Shown: positions 17,445 to 27,166, counted from the stretch's first letter. The stretch is 62,420 nucleotides of DNA from Ornithoclostridium sp949298505 (GCA_949298505.1 CASFWW010000068.1:1-62420); one strand, 5' to 3'. A program made the numbers and translations. Notes: generated from the sequence alone by a model not told the origin.

Positions 17445-19229
17445 ATGAAAACAACTATTCTGTCAGCCGATTTGTCTTCCGTCTATTCGGATATGTCTGA
17501 AGGAGACTTCGTATGGATCCTGATCGGCATCTGCCTCGTCTTTTTCATGCAGGCGGGCTTCGCAATGGTGGAGACGGGCTTCACCCGCGCAAAAAACGCA
17601 GGCAACATCATCATGAAAAACCTGATGGATTTCTGCATCGGAACGGTGGCTTTTCTCGCTTTCGGCTACGGGCTGATGCACGGCGCCGACGTGGGCGGCG
17701 TCATAGGCAACGTCGCAGATCTCAGCGTGATCTATTCTTCTTTCACCACGGGAGATATGCTCAAAGTCATGTTCCATCTCGTCTTTTGCGCGACTGCCGC
17801 AACCATCGTCTCGGGCGCAATGGCTGAGAGAACGAATTTTCTCGCATACTGCATATACAGCTTCGTCATTTCACTCGTCGTATATCCCGTCTCCGGGCAC
17901 TGGATCTGGGGCGGCGGCTGGCTTTCTCAGCTCGGCTTCCATGATTTTGCCGGCTCGACAGCCGTACATCTGGTCGGAGGCGTCGCGGCTTTCATCGGCG
18001 CCGCTATGATAGGTCCGCGCCTTGGAAAATACAAGAAAAATCCGGCGGTACTGGACAAGAAAGGCCGCCCCGTCCTTGAAAGCAAAGCGATCCCCGGGCA
18101 CTCTCTTACCCTTGGCGCTCTGGGCGTGTTTATTCTTTGGTTCGGCTGGTACGGCTTCAACGGTTCTTCCGCATACGCAGTCAACGATTCCGTTGCCAGA
18201 GTGTTCATCACCACCACCGTCGCGCCGTCTGTCGCTTCTATCGTCGCAATGACGATCACCTGGATAAGATACGGCAAGCCCGACGTCTCAATGACTCTGA
18301 ACGGTTCGCTTGCAGGTCTCGTTGCAGTCACCGCAGGGTGCGACGTAGTATCCGTCCCCGGCGCGGCTGTGATCGGAGCTGTTGCCGGCTTCATAATCGT
18401 CTACGGCGTTGAATTCGTTGACAAAAAACTTCACGTGGACGATCCGGTGGGCGCAATCGGCGTACATTGCATGTGCGGAGCCGCAGGCACCGTGCTCGTC
18501 GGGATCCTCGATATGGACAAAGGCATCGTGAGCGGCTTTATATACAACAAGTCTCTGACCGCTTCTCAGGCTTTCTCTTACTTCGGCGTCCAGGTGCTGG
18601 GTGTGGTAGCTGTCACGCTCTGGGTCGCAGTCACTATGACCGCCGTCTTTGCCGTGATGAAAAAACTCAAAATGCTCCGCGCCGGCGAAGCCGACGAACT
18701 TGCCGGCCTTGACCTTTCGGAACACGGCCTCGAAAGTTCGTATGCGGACTTCATGCCGGTACCCTCGGTCATGCTTTCCAAAGACGGTACGGCTGAACTC
18801 TCCTCCGGATATGCCGAAAACGACGTGCCCGAAGATCTTGCGGTCCCCGTCAGAACGGTGAGCGAAGGCTCGGGAGAACACGTGTTTACTAAAATTTCCG
18901 TGATAACCAGACCCGACAAGTTTGAAAAACTCAAAAAAGCTCTCGACGAAATCGGCATCACCGGAATGACCCTGACTCAGGTCAAAGGATGCGGTATGCA
19001 GAAAGGCTTCACAAACTATTACAGAGGCGCAAAAGTCGACGTACAGCTGCTTCCCAAGATCAAACTCGAAATGGTCGTCACAGCCATACCTGTACAGAAA
19101 GTGATCGACACCGCGAAAAAAGCGCTTTACACCGGCAATTACGGCGACGGCAAGATCTTCGTTTACAGGGTCGACAACGTGATCAAAGTCAGAACGGGCG
19201 AAGAAGGATACGACGCGCTCCAGGATTGA
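17445..19229 (+). CDS. amt: Ammonium transporter fused to a PII signal-transduction domain
   Basis: 594 residues. Residues 1 to about 430 form the eleven-helix Amt channel: MVETGFTRAKN near the first helices, DFAGSTAVHLVGG with the first pore His, and GVHCMCGAAGT with the second. A polar linker follows. From about 480 a complete PII (GlnB/GlnK) domain begins at VFTKISVITRPDKFEKLKKAL, with T-loop GFTNYYRGAKV and the C-terminal GDGKIFVYRVDNVIKVRTGE. PII normally arrives as a separate protein to block Amt when 2-oxoglutarate is low and ADP high; here it is tethered. Start chosen at ATG 17445 with GAGGAGG six bases away. Confidence 0.93.
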   Translation: MKTTILSADLSSVYSDMSEGDFVWILIGICLVFFMQAGFAMVETGFTRAKNAGNIIMKNLMDFCIGTVAFLAFGYGLMHGADVGGVIGNVADLSVIYSSFTTGDMLKVMFHLVFCATAATIVSGAMAERTNFLAYCIYSFVISLVVYPVSGHWIWGGGWLSQLGFHDFAGSTAVHLVGGVAAFIGAAMIGPRLGKYKKNPAVLDKKGRPVLESKAIPGHSLTLGALGVFILWFGWYGFNGSSAYAVNDSVARVFITTTVAPSVASIVAMTITWIRYGKPDVSMTLNGSLAGLVAVTAGCDVVSVPGAAVIGAVAGFIIVYGVEFVDKKLHVDDPVGAIGVHCMCGAAGTVLVGILDMDKGIVSGFIYNKSLTASQAFSYFGVQVLGVVAVTLWVAVTMTAVFAVMKKLKMLRAGEADELAGLDLSEHGLESSYADFMPVPSVMLSKDGTAELSSGYAENDVPEDLAVPVRTVSEGSGEHVFTKISVITRPDKFEKLKKALDEIGITGMTLTQVKGCGMQKGFTNYYRGAKVDVQLLPKIKLEMVVTAIPVQKVIDTAKKALYTGNYGDGKIFVYRVDNVIKVRTGEEGYDALQD

Positions 19230-19237
19230 CATCTCAG

Positions 19238-19266
19238 TCGGACCTCCGCAGGAATGCGGGGGTCCT
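19238..19266 (+). terminator. Hairpin after amt-PII
   Basis: GGACCTCCGCA with TGCGGGGGTCC around GGAA, ten bases past the stop. The following sequence is C/T-rich with no true T-run, so termination may be partial. The 337-base gap to 19566 otherwise shows no gene. Confidence 0.5.
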
Positions 19267-19566
19267 CTCTCAACGTCGCCCGTAATTAATACAGTACCGG
19301 ACCGGAATAATATATCAGGATTTCCGGACAATCATTATTTCCTTTCTTCAGATTTATATATAAGGTTGCAAAGCGCCGTCGCATCACTTGCCTTTGAAAA
19401 GTCTGCCGCAAGTCTTCAAACCCACGCTAATCAAACGATCTGTCAGCTTCAGATGCCGCGCTCAATAAGCTCCGGCACGCATAGTGGCAAAGCTTTTGAT
19501 TCCCGTGGAGCGCAAAAGGTCATAAACGTCAGGTCGGATTCATATTTTATCTTTGGGAGGTGCGCA

Positions 19567-19845
19567 ATGCAGGAAAGGGAACAACAAGCAAAACCGTCGG
19601 CAACGGCTCAGGTGGACTTCTCAAGATCGGTCACGCTCGGAGGCATAACCGGAACCGTTTCTTCATCAGACAAATCTTTTGTGGCAAAAGCAGGCGAATT
19701 TGTAATCACGGTGACAGGAGAGTGTCTCAGCCCGAAACTTATCGACGTTGAAAACAAAAAAGCCGTGATCGAAGGAAAAATCAGCTCTGTCACACAAAGC
19801 AGACAGCTAACTCCGAAAGGCTTTTTCGCCAGACTTTTCAAATAA
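19567..19845 (+). CDS. yabP: Sporulation protein YabP
   Basis: 92 residues. From residue 17 it matches the YabP family pattern: VTLGGITGTVSSSDKSFVAKA, then the alternating strands GEFVITVTGECLSPKLIDVE and the closing AVIEGKISSV, which mirrors the family's I-x-G-x-x-L-x3-K-L-x3-x-G-x-L-x-V-x-G-x-I ending. YabP is needed for spore cortex/coat assembly in the mother cell. ATG 19567 has GGGAGGTG upstream. Its stop overlaps the start of yabQ by one base, as in other spore formers. A sigma-E-like pair (GTCATAA at 19519, CATATTTT at 19541) lies just upstream but is weak evidence. Confidence 0.8.
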   Translation: MQEREQQAKPSATAQVDFSRSVTLGGITGTVSSSDKSFVAKAGEFVITVTGECLSPKLIDVENKKAVIEGKISSVTQSRQLTPKGFFARLFK

Positions 19846-20210
19846 TGACAGACCCGGGAAGTCAGTTTGCCGTGCTGGCGTGTCTTTCCGCGATATCTGC
19901 CGGGGCAGGCGGAGGACTGGCTCTCACCGCTTTTGCCGACAAATGCGCGCCGCTCAGGTCGTTTTTCCGCTTTTTTGCTGAATTTTCTGTCGTTGCCGCA
20001 TTTTCGGCACTGCTGTGGCTCGCCGTTCTGAAACTTAACAACGGCGATTTCAGAGCGTTTTTTCTCGTGTACACAATAACTTTAACAGTAATATTTCGCA
20101 CAAGTATTGCGTTCTTTTTATCCCCCCTCGTACCGCACGGCAAAAAAGCCGCTGAACGCTTTTCTCAGTCTTTCAGACGCAGTTTTATAGCCAGATATAT
20201 ACTAAAATAG
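19845..20210 (+). CDS. yabQ: Spore cortex biosynthesis protein YabQ
   Basis: 121 residues with about four hydrophobic segments: the first helix near 8-28, a pair around 40-62 and 72-95. A basic C-terminus ends FSQSFRRSFIARYILK. Length, topology and its position as the second gene directly coupled to yabP (TAATG overlap) identify YabQ, a membrane protein required for cortex formation in the forespore outer membrane. The sequence family is weakly conserved, so the context carries much of the call. The next 580 bases (20211-20790) are AT-rich then C/T-rich, without a gene. Confidence 0.7.
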   Translation: MTDPGSQFAVLACLSAISAGAGGGLALTAFADKCAPLRSFFRFFAEFSVVAAFSALLWLAVLKLNNGDFRAFFLVYTITLTVIFRTSIAFFLSPLVPHGKKAAERFSQSFRRSFIARYILK

Positions 20211-20395
20211 CATTATTTTGCCGTTTTTTTAATATTTTTTACTCAAATTATTACTAAAACTAAAGTTTAATTTTTTTAATTTTGATTGACCTGTTTTTAG
20301 TTATCAACGCTTTTCCGATGATTATATTCCGATTTAAAATACCTTGTTTATCCATTTTTTGATGTTTTCGCACGTTTTTTTCGACATCTCTTTAA

Positions 20396-20413
20396 ATATT
20401 ACGCGCGTAATAT
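20396..20413. repeat. 18-base perfect palindrome
   Basis: ATATTACGCGCGTAATAT reads identically on both strands. It sits alone in the 20211-20790 gap, with AT-rich sequence on its left. It could be an operator or protein-binding site; no partner gene is evident. Confidence 0.5.
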
Positions 20414-20790
20414 AGCGATACTGCGCCTTGAAAACTGTTTTTCGTATTTTTGTCCGTATTGCGCGAACACGCCCGTATCGGCGTTATTCTCGCTCTTTTA
20501 CCGCATTTTCCTTTACACACCCGACTTCGCCGTCAAATGACTTCGTTTCCGCTTTATTTCCGCTTTTCGGCATAAAAAAGACCGAGCCGACGCTCAGCCT
20601 TGTTTCCCGCGATTTTTCGCTGTTTTCCGCAGTTACTCAGCCTTTCTCCTTCAGAACACGCCTTTATCGCGCTCAGATCGCGTATTTTGCACCTTACACG
20701 CGCCTTTCCGCCGTTTGCCGGCTCATCAACGGATCACGGCATTATTTTACGCCTGCGTCATAAAGAACGCGTCTCCCGGGCTTTTACTGC

Positions 20791-21657
20791 TTATCTCTTT
20801 ATGAACCCCTTGTTCTTGAGGCTCGCCTCGTAACAGACGACCGTTGCCGCGACTCCGACGTTTAACGAGTCGCATTTGCCGAACATCGGAATCGACAACA
20901 GCAACACGTCCTTGTCATACCAGGCGCGCGAAATGCCGTACCTTTCGCTGCCCATCACGAACGCCGTGCGCTTTCCGTACGGGTACTCGTAATAGCTCTT
21001 CTCCGCCCTGCTGTCAGTCAGATAAACCTCAAAGCCGAGCTCAGACAGCGCTTTATAGCAGTCTTCCGCGTTTTCAAACTCTACAATGGGAATGCTCAGA
21101 ATACTCCCCATGCTCGACTGAAGAAGCTTGGGATGGGTCATACGCGCCTTTCTGTTGCAGATAAAAACCGCGTCGACTCCCGCGCCGTCCGCGACCCTTA
21201 TCATCGTGCCGACGTTCCCCGGGATCTCCACCCCGTCAAGAACGAGAACCACGCTCTTGTCGGTAAACGCGATGTCTTTTACGTCGGTAAGCGAGAAATA
21301 CGCTATGCTCATGATCCCGTCCGGCTTTTCTCTCTCGCTTATCTTTTCAAACGTCTTCGCACTGACGGTAAAACGCTGATCGCACGCCTCCGCAAGCCTT
21401 TCGGCAAGCTTTGCCGCCTCGACGGTATACACCTTCTCCGGGCAGATTATTATCGCATGCAGCCGCGCGCCGGCGTCAACCAGCATCTTGTTGAACCAAA
21501 GCCCCTCCGCAACGTACTGCCGTGTCGGATTCGGCTTGCTGTTTGAAACCAGACCTTTTACGTGCTTTACGATGGAATGACCTTCTCCCACCGCGTAAAA
21601 CCTGTACCTGCCGGTCAAGGCGTCAAGAATCTCTTTTGCAGCCTCTTGTTCGTTCAC
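20791..21657 (-). CDS. TrmH/SpoU-family RNA ribose methyltransferase
   Basis: 288 residues. The three SPOUT motifs are complete: LDGVEIPGNVGTMIRVADGAG (motif 1, Asn and Arg present), FVMGSERYGIS (motif 2) and IPMFGKCDSLNVGVAATVVCYE (motif 3, forming the trefoil knot that binds S-adenosylmethionine). An N-terminal substrate-binding domain precedes them. It should 2'-O-methylate a tRNA or 23S rRNA residue; which one cannot be told. GTG start with GGAGG eight bases upstream. It borders the long gene-free region. Confidence 0.88.
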   Translation of the reverse strand: MNEQEAAKEILDALTGRYRFYAVGEGHSIVKHVKGLVSNSKPNPTRQYVAEGLWFNKMLVDAGARLHAIIICPEKVYTVEAAKLAERLAEACDQRFTVSAKTFEKISEREKPDGIMSIAYFSLTDVKDIAFTDKSVVLVLDGVEIPGNVGTMIRVADGAGVDAVFICNRKARMTHPKLLQSSMGSILSIPIVEFENAEDCYKALSELGFEVYLTDSRAEKSYYEYPYGKRTAFVMGSERYGISRAWYDKDVLLLSIPMFGKCDSLNVGVAATVVCYEASLKNKGFIKR

Positions 21658-22267
21658 TCGGACAACCTCCTGATTTCGTCATTTCAAAGATAACACAACC
21701 TTGCCGCATATTCAAGCTTTTCGCGCCACGGCAACCGAACCCAGACATAAAATCCTTTTGAAACAAAACGAGACGGCATACTTTGACCGGCAATACGGAT
21801 AAATCCGGACGTGAAAACTCAGCAAAAGCCACCTCTGCGGAGAGCGCACAAAAAACGCGCCGGCGCAAGCTTTCCCGAGCAAGTTTCACCGCGGCGAAGA
21901 CGCCCGGGCAAAAGCGCCTATGCGAGCGTATTCCGACAAAAGCCGTCCGGAAAAGTTCTTCAGCGAAACAGCACCGGCGAAGGAGCCCGGGCAAAAAAGC
22001 GCTCCGATAAAATCGTTCGGATAAAAAGCAAAACAATAGTCTGCGGAGGCAGAGAAGAGCGGAAACGCATGCTGTAAAATCAAGAAGCGGTAAAACAAGA
22101 AAGCGTTATTTTGCTGATTTTATGCTAGATTCCGGCGACCCTGTACCGGCTTTAAACAGATTTTTCGCAATTTTTCTGCGGATTTATATGCGATTTCAGG
22201 CAAAAAAACGTATCCTTTCGCCGGACAGATCGCTTTGTAAATCAAACCGATAATTTATGATTATAAA

Positions 22268-22290
22268 TGTTTCACAAAACCCGTGAAACA
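22268..22290. repeat. Split parS-like inverted repeat
   Basis: TGTTTCAC, seven bases (AAAACCC), GTGAAACA. Each half is exactly the parS half-site, but they are pushed apart by seven bases. Normal ParB binding needs abutting halves. Confidence 0.55.
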
Positions 22291-22450
22291 TTGGCAAAAA
22301 TATTTTTGTTTTATGATTTTTCAGCCGGAATTTGTCTGCATAAATATAACTGTTTGCTATTGGAAATTTGCTGATTTTCATAATTGTTAGTTAATTATTA
22401 TGTTTATTAATTATAATTTAGCCTATATTTGTCTTCTTTTTGACAAAATT

Positions 22451-22466
22451 TGTTCCGCGTGAAACT
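22451..22466. promoter_or_regulatory. parS: Degenerate parS-like site
   Basis: TGTTCCGCGTGAAACT matches the Spo0J/ParB consensus TGTTTCACGTGAAACA at 13 of 16 positions. Confidence 0.5.
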
Positions 22467-23131
22467 TTTTAAAATGCGAAGCTTGCCTCTGCATCGGGGA
22501 GACGCTTTCTTCGGCGTCAGACCCACCCGTTCTTCCTGTCAGTGCGACCGTCCGAACACAGTTCGCCACGCGACGAACGTCGTCTCTTTTCGCACATTCT
22601 TCCCGTTACGCAGTTTGATCGATCCTCTCAAACACGCCGTCGTGAATCCCGCATTTTTCGCTTGCTTTCTTTTACCTCACCTGAATAACGGCAGGCGCCG
22701 TCGGACCTAAACTCCGGTCGCCGATAAACGTTGACCACATGTTACCCACACGCTTGTTGACTTCTGTGCGGAATTAATCGTATTTAAGCAGAATCAGGCA
22801 GGGAAGCGCGCAAGCGATCTCGTTTTGAACATCTTGCCGCCCGCCTTTTTCGCGCAAAGTTCGTTCGCCACTCTCGCCCACCTCACGCAAGTCTTACTTT
22901 GTGTAAAACAGCTTACAACCTCGCCAATTTTGATGTCTCGCGCGCGCCAAATCGCGTTTTCTCATTTGCGAACCACGCTTTTCACCTGCTGTCCCTGCAA
23001 AGAAGCGCGGAAAATCAGGACTTGAGCGTTATGCGTATTTAGCGATATTGCGCAACCGTCTGGTTTTTCATAAGTTCACCCGATTCGAAAAACCCGTTTA
23101 CCGTCAGCTACGCTTTTACGCGTCTCTGCCA

Positions 23132-23402
23132 TACCGGACCAGGACAATATGAATCAGCCCTGAGGCGCCCGCGTGGCGGGAGCATTTGTCGCCGTCGCGT
23201 ATAGTAGCCCAATTCACAAGCGAAGCCTTTTTGTTTTATGCCGTAGTTTCAAAAAGACTCACTGAAAATCATCGCCGGCGGTAGCATGCAGTTTCAAACC
23301 GTGTTTCTTGTATCTGACTACATAATGCAAAGCTTTACAATGCACCTGTAACTGTTATAAGCTTCTTTGACCGTAGCAAGCATCAACTCGCGATAGCCGA
23401 CC
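23132..23402 (+). mobile_element. MITE copy 1 (right end missing)
   Basis: Begins TA then CCGGACCAGGACAATATGAA, a variant of the family terminal repeat. It is about 90 percent identical to copy 2 through TCAACTCGCGATAGCCGA, after which similarity stops and the right terminal repeat is absent. It has no coding capacity. Confidence 0.8.
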
Positions 23403-23794
23403 AATGTTTCCGCTCACTCTCAGCGTGTACGCAGCAGAGTAGTCCTTGTTTCTGCAAATATTACATTTCGCTTATGTTTCTCGATCAACCGTCATGCGCC
23501 CACTTTTGCAGATATTGCTATATGTTATAACTAGCAGAAATAAACGTTTTGTTTTTGTTTTCAAACAGCACGAAATGCTACCGTTTGCTTTACCTTGCGC
23601 GCATAAAAACGCGATGAGACGGAAACGAACGAGATAAGCCCGGTACGAACTCCGAAAGCCCGCAAAAAAGCGATCTTTTCTGCCTTAAACCGATTTTGAT
23701 CCTACAACGCACTACCACATCGCGCTTCCGGGCAAAACCCGCAATAAATCCGCATCGCCGGAGGCATGACAACAGCCGCAGTTATTAGTCGACA

Positions 23795-23982
23795 GGCGCA
23801 TATCTACGCTTGTTGCGCCCGACAAAGTATGTGTACCGCACAATTCGACCGACAGAGAGCATTGATCGCCGGCACATGTCGACGCTTGTTGCGCCAAGCA
23901 AAGACTGTGTACCGCCGCAATTCGACCGACAGAGAGCATTGATCGCCGGCACATGCCGACGCTTGTTGCGCTTAGCAAAGCC
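23795..23982. repeat. 77-base tandem repeat, about 2.4 copies
   Basis: Units start at 23795, 23871 and 23948. Each contains ACGCTTGTTGCGC near its start and the first two share CAATTCGACCGACAGAGAGC. The units differ by a few substitutions and one-base gaps. Confidence 0.85.
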
Positions 23983-23985
23983 TAT

Positions 23986-24036
23986 TTGGTTGTCGTCCCA
24001 CGACTTGGTTGTCGCCCCACGACTTGGTTGTCGGTC
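23986..24036. repeat. 19-base tandem repeat, about 2.7 copies
   Basis: TTGGTTGTCGTCCCACGAC, then the same with one substitution, then a partial third copy. It follows directly on the 77-base repeat. Confidence 0.85.
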
Positions 24037-24158
24037 TTACAATCCCTCTCTTACTTGGTTTCTGAGTCTCGTCACGATCGCGGCATCATTACTTACAATA
24101 CTCAAAACTCCTTTATTTCCAACAGGATTCAGAGCTCGTTTTTCATCATTTTTATCGT

Positions 24159-24174
24159 TGTTTCACATGAAACA
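24159..24174. promoter_or_regulatory. parS: parS site
   Basis: TGTTTCACATGAAACA matches the parS consensus at 15 of 16 positions; the central CG is CA. This is the best site in the window and should be bound by the ParB encoded at 39767. Confidence 0.8.
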
Positions 24175-24185
24175 CGGCTTTTTTC

Positions 24186-24240
24186 AGGCGCAACGTCTGA
24201 TTAAGCAACTTGCTTTCGTTAGCCGTCGTACGTTGCGCCT
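24186..24240. repeat. Inverted repeat beside parS
   Basis: AGGCGCAACGT at 24186-24196 and ACGTTGCGCCT at 24230-24240 are perfect 11-base arms with a 33-base loop, beginning 12 bases after the parS site. Confidence 0.55.
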
Positions 24241-25341
24241 CTTGCAACTATTCGTGACGACAATATATTCATTCCGATCTTGCGCGCATGATGACGCAGG
24301 GGAGTGAAACGGTTTTTGCCCCTGCAAATTCACTTTGTTTGACGGCGTTTTTTCGCCCGGGGATTTACGGCTATAAACATTGCTCTTTATTGCGCTTTCA
24401 CCACCCCGCGCGTTTACCCCGACACCCGCTTTCGTCGTTTTGCAAACGGCTTTTAATTCCGCATTGCCCCTTCCGACAAACGCAATCCGGATTTTATACG
24501 GCTTTTGAGTTTTGACACCGCTGACGTTAATTTTTCGTCTGTTTTTACCAGGCGCTTAGGTTTTGACGCTAAAAAATATTAAAATGATCTTTGCTTCCTG
24601 TCTCGGATTAGCCTTGTCCGATGCAAATTCGGCTTAAGGCGGGCGACTCTTGTCACAGATAAGGTCTTTTGCGCGCAGAAATTGCCTCTTTTACGCCCGG
24701 CAAAGGCGGCAATATGGAAAAAGACGGTCTTTTTCAACCGTATTGTCCGGGAAATGAGCTGTCCGTTCAGCTTTTGCATATGCGATCACGGGTAACGCTC
24801 GCAATATTATATTCCAAACATTTTTATGAAGCACGGATAAAATTTTTTACCTGATAAATTGTTATATCCGGCTTTTTACCAAAATAAGCTGCGGGTTTTT
24901 CTTGTTCATCAAAGCCGCATTGCAGTTTAAGTAAGCTATTTTCGCTACGTTTTGCAATGTTTTTCACGAATCGCCTTTGTTTTTGGACAGAAAGTAAAGC
25001 ACGGACTTGACAGCCCGACATCAGGCATTTGTCAAAAATATCAGATGTTATCTTCACTTTTTACCGTCGCTACGTACCGCACGATCGTTCTTAATGTGGA
25101 AATCTTGGCGATTTTTCTGTCTGATTGCCTGCTTGGCGATTTGTTTTTACACACTTTTTCATTAATGCGCCCTGATTGCGTATAAAGTGCAACTTTCTGC
25201 ATGTTATTTTGCATGCCTGTCAAAATAAAGACGCTTCTTGTGTATCACCGGTTTTTTCACCCGATTTTTTGCTGTTTTTTATTTAAACACGCTCGGCTTT
25301 GCTGAAAAATGTTCCTTGATTGGCGCTTTTTGATAACTTAT

Positions 25342-25364
25342 CCGCCGAAGGCGGTTTTTTATAA
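25342..25364 (+). terminator. Orphan plus-strand terminator
   Basis: CCGCC-GAA-GGCGG followed by six T. No annotated plus-strand gene lies upstream for several kilobases, so it may end an unrecognised RNA. Confidence 0.6.
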
Positions 25365-25427
25365 AATTTTTGCTTTTTTCGACAATTTGCCTGTTTTTAT
25401 CGCTTTCGCCTGATTCCCGTCAGACAT

Positions 25428-25488
25428 TGTGGATAACTCTTTCACGGAAATTGTTTCATGTGAAACTTCGCCGACAACGTTATCCACA
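25428..25488. promoter_or_regulatory. parS: parS-like site flanked by two DnaA boxes
   Basis: TGTGGATAA (25428-25436) and TTATCCACA (25480-25488) are perfect DnaA boxes in opposite orientation. Between them TGTTTCATGTGAAACT (25452-25467) matches parS at 14 of 16. A minus-strand frame of 126 codons spans the cluster but lacks gene support. Confidence 0.7.
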
Positions 25489-26602
25489 TTTTTGTGACCG
25501 TATAGTTGCCTGATAGCGGACTCTGCCACGGCGAAAGCCGCTTTTTTGCCACAATTTAGTCTTTTCGGAAACGCAATGTAACCGGTAAGGGCAGAGGTTT
25601 TTGCGCTAAAGTCCGCATCTGTCGCCTTTTTGCGCATGGTCTCAGCGGCGATTTCTCCGGTCAAACTGAATTTCTCTCTGGCAATAAAAGCCTTACTCTC
25701 TTTCAGATCTGCCTGAATTTCCACCAGGAACTGCGGCAATACCGCGTGCGACCGACTTAAGAAATGCGGATTGATAACTTCAACTAACCGTACTTGCCAC
25801 GCAAAGCGCGCTTGCTACGTCTTTTCGACTGTTTTTTATTTGTATTGCAGACAATCTTGCTGAATACGTTTAATTTCGGCACCGTTTCAGACTTTTCTGT
25901 TTTGCTTTTGAACTCTGCAAGTTTTTCTTTCTTTGCTTAACGGTATCTTTGTTTGTCGGTAAAGTTTTTATATGTCTTTTTTCGGCAGAAAACAATGCCG
26001 TTGGCAGTAGAAGTCTTGGTTTTCCCTTTTAACGTATTTTGAACTCTCAAATTGTCAGTTTTTAAGCTTTTTAAGGGAAGTCCGCATCGACACGTCTGCT
26101 TCAATAAGTTTTTGCAGATATATCTCTGCCTGTTTCTTTTTTTTCATTCATCTGTTGCATTATGGAATATGCTTTAACGCAATTTCCCCGTTCCTCATAT
26201 TTTTATTCTGTTTGGTTGTATTTCTTGCTTTAACTCGTATATAATCATATGTTATGCGCGTCTGCTTTTTTACAATTTTATTTTTTATTTTCGCAATTTT
26301 TTCATGTTCCTGCATCCGTGTCACTTCTTCAAGACTTAGCATACTTGTTGCTTTATTAAAAATTGAGCATATCTGTGCCAGACACTCGTCACTTTCTTTC
26401 GGACCTGGCATACCTGTAACGCTCTTCCGGTTTCAAGTCCTCGTCACTCTCTTTCTGCCTGAACTTGCAATCGCTTACTCACAGACCGGGGGCACATGGC
26501 TATTTCTGCCGGGCAAAGCTTTCCGCTATTTGCTTTCGAAATGAGCATATCTGTCTTTCTCTTTCGGACCGGGCAAGACGCTATTTATTTTCAGGCTGAG
26601 TA

Positions 26603-26944
26603 TACCCCAGACCAGGATAATATGAACCAGCCCTGAGGCGCCTGCGTGGCGGGAGCATTTGTCGCTGTCGCGTATAGTAGCCCAATTCACAAAGCGAAGC
26701 CTTTTTGTTTTATGCCGTAGTTTCAAAAAGACTCACTGAAAATCATCGCCTGAGGTAGCATCAGTTTCATGCCTTGTTTCTCGTATCTGACTACATAATG
26801 CAAAGCTTTACAATGCACCTGTAACTGTTATAAGCTTCTTTGACCGTAGCAAGCATCAACTCGCGATAGCCGACTATTGCTCCCGGTCACACCGGGACGG
26901 AAATTTGCCGCTTTAAACCTTGTTCGTATTATTCCGGTCCGGTA
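26603..26944 (+). mobile_element. MITE copy 2 (full length)
   Basis: 342 bases bounded by TA on each side. The left end is CCCCAGACCAGGATAATATGAA, and the right end is the inverted equivalent GTATTATTCCGGTCCGG. No protein is encoded. The terminal repeats plus TA target suggest mobilisation by an IS630/Tc1-mariner-like transposase that is not in this window. Confidence 0.82.
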
Positions 26945-27102
26945 TATCACAGCTTTTTTCCGCATGACCATGCCCGTCTCTTCCTTTCGGACCGGGCATA
27001 TCTGTCACCGCTTCTGCTTCCGGGATGAACACGCCTGTCTCCTCATCAGGGTACAAGACTTATTTCACAGCCGACTCCTGCGGTAATTATCAATAATCAA
27101 AA

Positions 27103-27117
27103 CTTATATCGTATAAG
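27103..27117. promoter_or_regulatory. Palindrome upstream of the ABC transporter promoter
   Basis: CTTATA-TCG-TATAAG, centred 28 bases before the -35 box: the right place for an activator or a co-operating repressor site. Confidence 0.45.
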
Positions 27118-27137
27118 TGCTGATTGTGTCATAACTG

Positions 27138-27166
27138 TTGACGGCTTCGCATCTTATATGTATAAT
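27138..27166 (+). promoter_or_regulatory. Sigma-A promoter of the ABC transporter gene
   Basis: TTGACG (27138-27143), 17 bases, TATAAT (27161-27166). The leader is about 60 bases and ends in AAGGAGGT. Confidence 0.8.

Noticed and set aside
20428..20763. 111-codon plus-strand frame
   Set aside because: Arg/Phe/Ser-rich product from C/T-rich DNA, no SD, no recognisable domain.
21811..22077. Basic 88-codon plus-strand frame
   Set aside because: No SD, Arg/Lys-rich by virtue of the C/A-rich local sequence, and competing open frames in other phases.
25359..25739. 126-codon minus-strand frame
   Set aside because: It has balanced composition but no SD, it overlies the DnaA-parS-DnaA cluster, and I recognise no homology. 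Kept only as a note.
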